From Paracoccaceae bacterium (GTDB lineage: Bacteria; Pseudomonadota; Alphaproteobacteria; Rhodobacterales; Rhodobacteraceae), in NCBI GenBank assembly GCA_002400675.1, contig NVQY01000062.1, positions 4,823 to 12,346 of the forward strand: 7,524 bases of DNA, given 5' to 3'. This document shows, one piece after another, positions 1-7,391 of this stretch (positions are counted from its first letter, which is position 1; every line of letters starts with the position of its first letter). The position numbers were made by a program, and so were the translations under genes. The notes beneath the pieces are model-generated. The model was not told where the DNA came from. It was given only the letters and a program-made list of their open reading frames with translations, and did no database searches.

Positions 1-1464
1 GGGCTGTTGGACGACATGGGCGTGGACATCATAGAGGCCGGGTTCCCCATCGCCTCAGAGGGCGACTTCAAGGCCGTTGCCGAGATTTCGCGCAACGCCA
101 CCAACTCGGTTATCTGCGGGCTGGCGCGCGCCAACCTTGGCGATATCGACCGCTGTTGGGAGGCGGTGAAACATGCGGCCAAGCCGCGTATCCACACGTT
201 TATCGGCACCTCACCGCTGCACCGGGCGATTCCCAACCTCACCAAGGATGAGATGGCCGAGCGGATCGAACAGACGGTCAGCCACGCGCGCAATCTGTGC
301 GACAATATCCAGTGGTCGCCGATGGATGCCACGCGCACCGAATGGGACTATCTGTGCCGCACCATTGAGATCGCCATTCGCGCCGGGGCCAGCACTATCA
401 ACATTCCCGACACGGTGGGCTATACCGCCCCTGTCGAGTCGGCAGACCTGATCAAACGCCTGATCGAAACCGTACCCGGTGCCGATGAGGTGGTGTTCGC
501 CACCCATTGCCACAACGACCTTGGCATGGCGACCGCCAACGCGCTGGCCGCAGTGGCCGGGGGCGCGCGCCAGATCGAATGCACGATCAACGGCCTTGGC
601 GAGCGCGCCGGCAACACCGCATTGGAAGAGGTGGTGATGGCGATCAAGGTGCGCGGCGATATCATGCCGTGGACCACCGGCATCGACACGCAAAAGATCA
701 TGGGCATCTCGCGCCGGGTCGCCACCGTCAGCGGCTTTGCGGTGCAGTTCAACAAGGCCATTGTCGGCAAGAACGCCTTTGCCCACGAAAGCGGCATCCA
801 TCAGGACGGCATGCTGAAAAACGCCGAAACGTTCGAAATCATGCGCCCGACGGATGTGGGCCTGTCCGAGACCAACCTTGTGATGGGCAAACATTCAGGC
901 CGGGCCGCGTTGCGCGCCAAGCTGAACGATCTGGGGTTTGAGTTGGGGGACAACCAGCTCAAAGACGTGTTCGTCCGGTTCAAGGAACTGGCCGACCGCA
1001 AGAAAGAGATCTTCGACGACGATCTGGTGGCCTTGATGCGGGTTGGGGAAGATCCCGAGAACGACCGGCTGAAAATTGTCTCGCTGCGCGTCGTTTGCGG
1101 CACCCATGGCCCCCAACAGGCCGATCTGGTGATGGAGATTGACGGGATAGAGCACAAAACCACCCAGACCGGCGACGGCCCGGTGGATGCCACATTCAAC
1201 GCAGTCAACGCGCTGTTTGCCCATTCGGCACATCTGCAACTTTATCAGGTGCATGCCGTGACCGAAGGCACCGACGCGCAGGCCACGGTTTCGGTGCGGA
1301 TGGAAGAGGACGGGCGCATTGTCACCGGTCAGTCCGCCGACACCGACACCGTGGTGGCCAGCGCCAAGGCCTATGTGAATGCGCTGAACCGCCTGATCGT
1401 GCGCCGTGAAAAATCCGCGCCGGGGGCTGATACGCGCGAGATCAACTATAAAGATGTGTCGTAA
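1..1464 (+). CDS. leuA: 2-isopropylmalate synthase LeuA (5' end cut by window edge)
   Basis: This enzyme condenses acetyl-CoA with 2-oxoisovalerate to 2-isopropylmalate, the first committed step of leucine synthesis, in the cytoplasm. The frame is open from base 1, so about 35-40 N-terminal residues, including the family's catalytic RDGEQ motif, lie outside the window. Counting from the TTG codon at 7, the TIM barrel shows HTFIGTSPLH (63-72), NIPDTVGYT (132-140), the metal-binding HCHNDLG (H167, H169) and INGLGERAGN (194-203). A middle subdomain has HESGIHQDG (260-268) and GKHSGRAAL (294-302). The C-terminal leucine-sensing domain (about 355-465) is present with GDGPVDA (389-395). The family is normally about 520 residues and 487 are visible, so only the start is missing. 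HTFIGTSPLH and the full regulatory domain favour LeuA over homocitrate or citramalate synthase. The gene ends at TAA and converges on yghU. No attenuator or leader can be judged because the 5' region is absent. Confidence 0.96.
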   Translation, partial: GLLDDMGVDIIEAGFPIASEGDFKAVAEISRNATNSVICGLARANLGDIDRCWEAVKHAAKPRIHTFIGTSPLHRAIPNLTKDEMAERIEQTVSHARNLCDNIQWSPMDATRTEWDYLCRTIEIAIRAGASTINIPDTVGYTAPVESADLIKRLIETVPGADEVVFATHCHNDLGMATANALAAVAGGARQIECTINGLGERAGNTALEEVVMAIKVRGDIMPWTTGIDTQKIMGISRRVATVSGFAVQFNKAIVGKNAFAHESGIHQDGMLKNAETFEIMRPTDVGLSETNLVMGKHSGRAALRAKLNDLGFELGDNQLKDVFVRFKELADRKKEIFDDDLVALMRVGEDPENDRLKIVSLRVVCGTHGPQQADLVMEIDGIEHKTTQTGDGPVDATFNAVNALFAHSAHLQLYQVHAVTEGTDAQATVSVRMEEDGRIVTGQSADTDTVVASAKAYVNALNRLIVRREKSAPGADTREINYKDVS

Positions 1465-1471
1465 ATAGCGC

Positions 1472-1602
1472 TGTAGGGTGGGGTTTGAGCCGTTCAAGAA
1501 ATGCTCCGGGGGAGCATTTCAGGCGAAAACGGCCTTGGCCCGGGTAACCAACGCATCCCCGGCCTAACCCGGTCGCAACGCGTGGGTTACACCCACCCTA
1601 CA
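1472..1602. repeat. Inverted-repeat element (MITE/REP-like) between leuA and yghU
   Basis: The segment is bounded by perfect 11-bp inverted repeats, TGTAGGGTGGG at 1472-1482 and CCCACCCTACA at 1592-1602. Inside are two further inverted-repeat structures. The first is a two-tier hairpin with GCCGTT (1489-1494) pairing AACGGC (1528-1533) around a perfect 10-bp stem (1498-1507 / 1511-1520). The second is an imperfect pair, GTAACCAACGC (1544-1554) against GCGTGGGTTAC (1580-1590), 10 of 11 matching. Motifs of the GTAGGGTGGGT...ACCCACCCTAC type recur between genes in many bacteria, to my knowledge. Reading this as a small non-autonomous mobile or REP-like element is inference. It has no coding capacity, and no clear target-site duplication is visible at its ends. 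Confidence 0.55.
1498..1520. terminator. Strong hairpin, possible bidirectional terminator of leuA and yghU
   Basis: A perfect 10-bp stem (GAAATGCTCC / GGAGCATTTC) closes a 3-base GGG loop. It lies 34 bases after the leuA stop and between two convergent genes, where a hairpin could end transcription from both sides. It lacks the T-run of a classical Rho-independent terminator on either strand: the downstream bases are AGGCGAAAAC on the plus strand. The terminator role is therefore inferred from position and stem strength. It may equally be the core of the surrounding repeat element. Confidence 0.4.
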
Positions 1603-1616
1603 CCAAATCACCTAAG

Positions 1617-2489
1617 TTACGCCTGACCTTCAGGGTTCAGTTTGTCCTGCGTTTGGGTGTCAAAATCGCCTGCATCATGGCGTTCGTGCAACTGCCCTTC
1701 GGGGGCACCGAAGGGTCGGTTGACCATAACCCCACGCTTTACCGCAGGGCGTTCGCCGATTTCGTCCGCCCAGCGATTGACGTGCTGGTAAGACGCGGTG
1801 TCAAGAAATTCTGCCGCCTCATAGACGCGGTTTTTCACCAGCGCGCCGTACCACGGCCAGATCGCCATGTCGGCGATCGAATAATCGTCACCACACATGA
1901 ACGCGCGATCCGCCAGATTGCGATCCAGCACATCCAACTGACGTTTGGTTTCCATCGCAAAGCGGTTGATCGGGTATTCGAATTTCTCGGGCGCATAGGC
2001 GTAGAAATGCCCGAATCCGCCACCCAGATACGGCGCGCTGCCCATCAACCAGAACAGCCATGACATGCATTCCGCCCGGTTCTCAGGAATGAATTCGCCA
2101 AACTTTTCGGCCAGATGCAATAGGATCGCGCCGGATTCGAACACCCGCACCGGGGCATCGCCGCTGTGATCCATCAACGCGGGGATTTTTGAGTTCGGGT
2201 TGACCTCGACAAAGCCGCTGCCAAACTGATCGCCGTCACCGATGTTTATCAGCCACGCATCATATTCCGCGCCCTTGTGCCCAAGCGCCAGCAACTCTTC
2301 CAACATCACCGTTACTTTCACGCCGTTTGGCGTCGCCAGTGAATAAAGCTGGAACGGATGCTTGCCCACCGGCAGGATCTTGTCATGCGTCGGCCCGGCG
2401 ATAGGACGGTTGATGCTGGCAAAGCGCCCGCCGCTTTCGCTTTCCCATTTCCAGACTTTGGGCGGGGTGTATTCTGAGGAATCGCTCAT
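1617..2489 (-). CDS. yghU: YghU-type glutathione transferase / disulfide-bond oxidoreductase
   Basis: This is a 290-residue cytosolic glutathione transferase of the YghU/YfcG (Nu-class) group. E. coli members bind glutathione and show disulfide-bond reductase rather than strong classical transferase activity. The sequence follows E. coli YghU (about 288 residues) from end to end as I remember it. It has the extended N-terminal arm (KVWKWESESGGRFASINRP, 11-29), then the thioredoxin-fold domain with TPNG (53-56), whose Thr and Asn bind the glutathione thiol. NPNSKIPAL (97-105) carries the cis-proline P103, and ESG (118-120) binds the gamma-glutamyl group. The helical domain includes GGGFGHFYAYAP (156-167) and the folding motif SIADMAIWPW (204-213). 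The C-terminal tail GQLHERHDAGDF (265-276) is typical of YghU. The ATG is supported by GAAGAGA at 2499-2505, 9 bases upstream. The gene is transcribed alone, divergent from mreB and convergent with leuA. The physiological substrate is unknown. Confidence 0.93.
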   Translation of the reverse strand: MSDSSEYTPPKVWKWESESGGRFASINRPIAGPTHDKILPVGKHPFQLYSLATPNGVKVTVMLEELLALGHKGAEYDAWLINIGDGDQFGSGFVEVNPNSKIPALMDHSGDAPVRVFESGAILLHLAEKFGEFIPENRAECMSWLFWLMGSAPYLGGGFGHFYAYAPEKFEYPINRFAMETKRQLDVLDRNLADRAFMCGDDYSIADMAIWPWYGALVKNRVYEAAEFLDTASYQHVNRWADEIGERPAVKRGVMVNRPFGAPEGQLHERHDAGDFDTQTQDKLNPEGQA

Positions 2490-2498
2490 TTTTTTTTA

Positions 2499-2505
2499 TC
2501 TCTTC
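2499..2505 (-). promoter_or_regulatory. yghU ribosome binding site followed by an A-tract
   Basis: Read on the minus strand, GAAGAGA sits 9 bases before the yghU ATG. The spacer ends in eight A residues that run into the start codon, making a 9-A homopolymer (2489-2497). The site supports the chosen start. The A-tract would leave the initiation region unstructured, and its length could vary by slippage. Confidence 0.6.
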
Positions 2506-2524
2506 AATGTGGGACAATGTGGGT
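2505..2524. repeat. Tandem 10-bp repeat in the yghU leader
   Basis: CAATGTGGGA (2505-2514) is followed directly by CAATGTGGGT (2515-2524), identical at 9 of 10 bases. The unit is close to one turn of the DNA helix, so the copies face the same side. It lies immediately upstream of the yghU ribosome binding site. A regulator site is possible but unproven, and a chance duplication is the simple alternative. Confidence 0.5.
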
Positions 2525-2808
2525 CAGGCAACAGCCCCGACCGAACCTTACGACCAAGATGGCGCGGGAATGCGCCGGGGCAAGCTATTTCTTCCACCGG
2601 CCCTCAATTGGGCTTTGATTTCGCGGGAATCATGCGCACCCGCCAAAGGATCTGCCGCGAGAGCTACAAATACAGGGGGGGCGTGATTTGGCTGCTGACG
2701 AAATCGTGATGCGCGGGCGGCCCGACAATCAATCGTGCAAGCGAAAACACGCTGTTTGAAAACAATCGGCTCTTTCCCCTCTGATGGCAGGTGCCTATAA
2801 GCCCATAG

Positions 2809-3915
<1,107 letters not shown>

Positions 3916-3919
3916 AATG

Positions 3920-3955
3920 CCCACCTGTCTGTAAGGCACCCACCTGTCTGTTAAG
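3920..3955 (+). repeat. Tandem repeat in the mreB-mreC gap
   Basis: CCCACCTGTCTGT occurs at 3920-3932 and again at 3939-3951, a period of 19 bases. Both copies continue into a similar AAG sequence, the second with one extra T. The repeat begins five bases after the mreB stop and ends 37 bases before the mreC start. It forms no obvious hairpin by itself. It may be a local duplication or a binding or processing site in the mRNA; no function is shown. Confidence 0.65.
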
Positions 3956-3981
3956 CGATCGAACACGCGGATTCTGCTTTG

Positions 3982-3988
3982 AAAGGAA
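3982..3988 (+). promoter_or_regulatory. Ribosome binding site that fixes the TTG start of mreC
   Basis: AAAGGAA lies 4 bases before the TTG at 3993 (5 if the core is taken as AAGGA). No ATG or GTG occurs in frame before the membrane segment; the first in-frame ATG is at about residue 56, inside the conserved protein. The site therefore decides the rare TTG start. Confidence 0.65.
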
Positions 3989-3992
3989 TCTA

Positions 3993-4907
3993 TTGGCCAA
4001 GGACCGATCACAGCGTGAGGATTATACGACCCCCCTTCGTCGTCTGCTGATCGGGGTTGTGGTGCTGTGCCTGTTGGCCATTTTTCTGGTCTGGCGCATC
4101 GACAGCCCCCGCGTCGAACGGTTTCGGGTGCAGGTAACCGACCGCGTTGTGCCCAACATGGATTGGGCGATGGCCCCTGTCACCGGCATGATCAACCTGC
4201 TGCGCGATTTTCAAAGCTATCAGCGCCTGTCGGATCAGAACCGGGAACTGCGCAGCGAATTGCGCCAGATGCAGGCCTGGAAAGAAGCGGCCCTGCAACT
4301 TGAGCAGGAAAACGCGCGGTTGCTGGACCTCAACAATGTGCGGCTGGACCCGCGCCTGACCTTCATCACCGGCATCGTTCTGGCCGATAGCGGATCACCG
4401 TTCCGCCAGTCGGTGTTGCTAAACGTGGGGTCGCGCGATGGCATCGTCGATGGCTGGGCGGCGATGGACGGGATCGGTCTGGTTGGACGCATTTCCGGCA
4501 CCGGCAAGAACACCGCGCGGGTGATCCTGTTGACCGACGCGGCAAGTTCCATTCCGGCGCTGATCCAGCCGTCTGGCCAAAAGGCCTTGGTTTCAGGCGA
4601 CAATTCCGCAGCACCTCTGGTTGATTTTCTGGAAAACGCCGACCTTGTGCGCGCCGGCGACCGGGTGATCAGCTCGGGCGATGGCGGGGTGTTTCCTGCC
4701 GGGTTGCTGATCGGTCAGATCGCCACCGACCCGGCCGGGCAACTGCGCGTGCGCCTGTCCGCCGATTATGAACGGCTGGAATATCTGCGGGTGCTGCGCC
4801 AACTTGGCGTGGTGCCGGTTACTGATTCCGGCACCATCGTCGCGCCACTAAATGCACAGGGCGAAAGCCTGCCCCAACCGCTTGAGGAAGGGGCCGGAGA
4901 TGGCTGA
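3993..4907 (+). CDS. mreC: Rod shape-determining protein MreC
   Basis: MreC is a bitopic inner-membrane protein whose periplasmic part binds and activates PBP2, linking MreB filaments to wall synthesis. The 304 residues show a short basic cytoplasmic start (MAKDRSQRED), one transmembrane helix at about 17-34, and a helical coiled-coil region at about 68-116 (QRLSDQNRELRSELRQM, then LEQENARLLDL). The paired beta-barrel domain spans about 122-270, with the family pattern LNVGSRDGIVDGW (143-155), IGLVGRIS (161-168), RVILLTDAASSIPA (176-189), VISSGDGGVFPAGLLIG (225-241) and a following LRVRLSADYERLEYLRVL. A short proline- and glycine-rich tail follows residue 280. The start is TTG, chosen because of the upstream AAAGGAA and because a later ATG would remove the membrane anchor. 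It follows mreB by 77 bases and overlaps mreD by 8. The length and domain order are ordinary for the family. Confidence 0.96.
   Translation: MAKDRSQREDYTTPLRRLLIGVVVLCLLAIFLVWRIDSPRVERFRVQVTDRVVPNMDWAMAPVTGMINLLRDFQSYQRLSDQNRELRSELRQMQAWKEAALQLEQENARLLDLNNVRLDPRLTFITGIVLADSGSPFRQSVLLNVGSRDGIVDGWAAMDGIGLVGRISGTGKNTARVILLTDAASSIPALIQPSGQKALVSGDNSAAPLVDFLENADLVRAGDRVISSGDGGVFPAGLLIGQIATDPAGQLRVRLSADYERLEYLRVLRQLGVVPVTDSGTIVAPLNAQGESLPQPLEEGAGDG
4884..4891 (+). promoter_or_regulatory. Ribosome binding site that fixes the mreD start
   Basis: GAGGAAGG, inside the 3' end of mreC, lies 8 bases before the ATG at 4900. The same frame is open upstream to an ATG at 4852, but that codon has no comparable site and would add 16 polar residues. 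The site supports the 4900 start. Confidence 0.65.
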
Positions 4908-5451
4908 GTTTTCCGCCTCCAGACTATGGCTGATGCGCGCCGGTTTCTTTGGGCTGGCCTTGCTGATCATGTTCTTTCAACTGCTGCCACTGAACACGGT
5001 TCCACCGCGCTGGGCCCCGCCCGATCTGTTGCTGGCCTTTGCCTTTGCCTGGTCCTTGCGCCGGCCTGATTATGTGCCGGTTCTGTTGCTGGCTGTGGTG
5101 ATGCTGTTGGCGGATCTGATGTTGCAACGCCCGCCGGGGCTGCTGGCGCTGTTGGTGGTGCTGGGCTGCGAATACCTGAAAAACCAAAGTGCCGGGTTGC
5201 GCCGGGCGAATTTTCTGGCGGAATGGGCCGTGGTTGGCTTTGTTCTGGTGGTGATCATGGTCCTGAACCGGCTGATCCTGATGATCGTGGTGATTTCCCC
5301 GCCGCCACTTGGCCTGAACCTGATACAGATGGTGCTGACGGTGGCGATCTATCCGGTGGTTGTCGCCATCACCCAATCCTTGTTGGGTGTGCGCAGACCC
5401 GCCGCAGGGGGCACCGGTAGCATGAAGAACAGATTGGGCGCACACCTATGA
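4900..5451 (+). CDS. mreD: Rod shape-determining protein MreD
   Basis: MreD is an integral inner-membrane protein of the elongasome that binds MreC and tunes its activation of PBP2. The predicted 183 residues are strongly hydrophobic. Membrane segments fall at roughly 13-31, 41-53, 58-75, 79-92, 107-135 (possibly two) and 139-164, giving about six passes. The loop NTVPPRWAPPDLLLAFAFAW (32-51) matches the P-D-Lll pattern common in MreD. A short hydrophilic tail (RRPAAGGTGSMKNRLGAHL) ends the protein. The family is poorly conserved, so the identification rests on size, topology and its place between mreC and mrdA. The start at 4900 is chosen over 4852 because of the GAGGAAGG site. It begins 8 bases inside mreC, and its stop shares ATGA with the mrdA start, suggesting translational coupling on both sides. 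Confidence 0.92.
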   Translation: MAEFSASRLWLMRAGFFGLALLIMFFQLLPLNTVPPRWAPPDLLLAFAFAWSLRRPDYVPVLLLAVVMLLADLMLQRPPGLLALLVVLGCEYLKNQSAGLRRANFLAEWAVVGFVLVVIMVLNRLILMIVVISPPPLGLNLIQMVLTVAIYPVVVAITQSLLGVRRPAAGGTGSMKNRLGAHL

Positions 5452-7391
5452 GACGCAATCCCAAGGAACTGGCCGCCACCAACCGGACCCTAAGCCGGCG
5501 GGCTTTGCTGTTGGGCGGGATGCAGGCCGGGGTTGTCGGCGCGCTGGTCTTGCGCATGCGCTATCTTCAAGTCGATCAGGCCGCGCAGTACCGGATGCTG
5601 GCCGAAGAAAACCGGATAAACATTCGCCTGATTGCCCCTGACCGGGGCGAGCTGTTTGACCGCAACGGCATCATTCTGGCGCATAATTCGCCCAGCTACC
5701 GGATCATTATCGTGCGCGAGGATGCCGGCGACGTGGATCAGGTGATCGCCCGCCTGTCGCAACTGGTCCCGCTTGACCCCGAGGATATCGAACGCGCGCT
5801 GGTGGAAATGCACCGCAGCGCGCCGTTCCTGCCGGTCACCCTGACCGACAAGGTCAGCTGGGAAGACATCAGCCGGGTCGCCGTCAACGCCCCCGCCCTG
5901 CCCGGCATCACCCCCGAAGTCGGCCTTACGCGGGTCTATCCCCGGGCCGCCGATTTTGCCCATATCATCGGCTATGTCGGCCCGGTCAGTGAATATGACC
6001 TGTCCAAGATCGAAGACCCGGACCAGTTGTTGCGCATACCACGCTTTCAGATCGGCAAGGTCGGGCTGGAAGCCAAGCGCGAGGAAATCCTGCGCGGCTC
6101 TGCCGGGGCCAAGCGGGTCGAAGTCAACGCCACAGGCCGGGTGATGCGCGAGTTGTCCCGGCGCGACGGGCGGCAGGGGGCCGATCTGCAACTGTCCATC
6201 GACGCCGATTTGCAGGCCTATGTTCAGGCCCGTCTGGGCAATGAAAGCGCCAGCGCCGTGGTGATTGACTGCGAAAACGGCGACCTGCGCGCCATCGCCT
6301 CTTCGCCGTCGTTTGACCCCAACCTGTTCGTCAACGGCATTTCCGTCGCTGATTACCGTGGCCTTACGGAAGACCCCTATCGCCCACTGGCCGACAAGTC
6401 GGTTCAGGGCACCTATCCGCCGGCCTCTACCTTCAAGATGGTGGTGGCGATGGCGGCCATGGAAGAAGGCCTGGTCGACCCCGAGGATACGGTCTATTGC
6501 CGGGGTTTCATCGAAGTGTCCGGGCGCCGGTTCCATTGCTGGAAACGCGCGGGCCACGGGTCGGTGAACCTGAAGGATGCGATCAAGCAAAGCTGCGATG
6601 TGTACTTTTACGACACCGCCATGAAGATCGGCATCGACAAGATTTCCGCCATGGCCAAAAAGTTCGGCATCGGCGTCGCGCATGATCTGCCGATGTCGGC
6701 GGTGGCACGGGGGCTGGCCCCCAACAAGGCCTGGAAAGAGATCAACTATGGTAAGGACTGGCTGATCGGCGACACGGTGAATGCAGGGATCGGTCAGGGA
6801 TACGTTCTTGCCTCGCCGCTGCAACTGGCGGTGATGTCCGCGCGCCTTGCCACCGGGCGCAGCGTTACGCCGCGTCTGATCCGCACCATCGACGGGGTCG
6901 AACAACCAAGCGGTGCCGGTGAGAAAATGGACGTGAACGAAAACAACCTGCGCCGGGTCCGCGAGGCCATGTTCGCGGTCAGCAACGACCGGCGCGGCAC
7001 CGCCTATCGCAGCCGCATCATCGACGACACCATGCGCATGGCCGGCAAGACCGGCACCGCGCAGGTGCGCAGCATTTCCATGGCCGAACGCAATTCGGGC
7101 GTGATCAACGAGGCCCTGATGGAGTGGGAACAGCGCGACCATGCCCTGTTCGTCAGCTTTGCCCCCTACGACAACCCCAAATTTGCCGTGTCGGTAGTGG
7201 TCGAACACGGCGGCGGTGGGTCCAAGGCGGCGGCCCCGGTGGCACGCGACATCCTGCTTCAGGCCCTGTTCAACGGCACCCCCCCGCTGGGCGCTTACCC
7301 GGTTGGGGATCGCAAACGCATCGAGGCGCAACAGGAACGCCTGCAACGTGAACGCCTGCGTGGGAATACCAACGAAAGCGACCGCGCATGA
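5448..7391 (+). CDS. mrdA: Penicillin-binding protein 2 (elongation-specific transpeptidase)
   Basis: PBP2 is the class B transpeptidase that cross-links peptidoglycan in the periplasm during lateral growth, paired with RodA and activated by MreC. The 647 residues are close to the family size (about 630). A basic N-terminus is followed by one transmembrane anchor (about 19-36). The pedestal domain has DRGELFDRNG (65-74) and IGKVGLEAKREEILRGSAG (202-220). The transpeptidase domain (about 265-608) carries the active-site SxxK as STFK (S327, K330), the second motif as SCD (382-384; Asp in place of Asn is normal in PBP2) and KTGT (534-537). C351, C364, H370 and C383 form a possible zinc site. A charged tail (DRKRIEAQQERLQRERLRG, 621-639) follows. 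The ATG overlaps the mreD stop (ATGA) and has no strong ribosome site, so it is probably coupled to mreD. The ATGA at the end couples it to rodA. The mre-rodA context separates it from the division paralogue FtsI. Confidence 0.97.
   Translation: MRRNPKELAATNRTLSRRALLLGGMQAGVVGALVLRMRYLQVDQAAQYRMLAEENRINIRLIAPDRGELFDRNGIILAHNSPSYRIIIVREDAGDVDQVIARLSQLVPLDPEDIERALVEMHRSAPFLPVTLTDKVSWEDISRVAVNAPALPGITPEVGLTRVYPRAADFAHIIGYVGPVSEYDLSKIEDPDQLLRIPRFQIGKVGLEAKREEILRGSAGAKRVEVNATGRVMRELSRRDGRQGADLQLSIDADLQAYVQARLGNESASAVVIDCENGDLRAIASSPSFDPNLFVNGISVADYRGLTEDPYRPLADKSVQGTYPPASTFKMVVAMAAMEEGLVDPEDTVYCRGFIEVSGRRFHCWKRAGHGSVNLKDAIKQSCDVYFYDTAMKIGIDKISAMAKKFGIGVAHDLPMSAVARGLAPNKAWKEINYGKDWLIGDTVNAGIGQGYVLASPLQLAVMSARLATGRSVTPRLIRTIDGVEQPSGAGEKMDVNENNLRRVREAMFAVSNDRRGTAYRSRIIDDTMRMAGKTGTAQVRSISMAERNSGVINEALMEWEQRDHALFVSFAPYDNPKFAVSVVVEHGGGGSKAAAPVARDILLQALFNGTPPLGAYPVGDRKRIEAQQERLQRERLRGNTNESDRA

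Noticed and set aside
211..1497. Two long minus-strand open frames opposite leuA (211-894 and 895-1497)
   Set aside because: Both are low-complexity complements of an unambiguous LeuA coding frame, with no family resemblance.
2601..2616. Small inverted repeat GCCC...GGGC around TCAATT
   Set aside because: The stem is only four base pairs and could easily arise by chance.
2756..2801. Promoter made of TTGAAA (2756-2761) and TATAAG (2796-2801)
   Set aside because: The spacing is 34 bases, far from the usual 16-18, so the two cannot form one promoter. Each alone is too weak to call.
4852..4899. Upstream start for mreD at ATG 4852
   Set aside because: It would add 16 polar residues, overlap mreC by 56 bases and lacks a ribosome site. 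The ATG at 4900 has GAGGAAGG at good spacing.
5490..7346. 618-codon open frame on the minus strand opposite mrdA
   Set aside because: It lies wholly within a clear PBP2 gene. Its translation is rich in His, Gly, Asp and Ala with no recognisable domain, as expected for the complement of GC-rich coding DNA.
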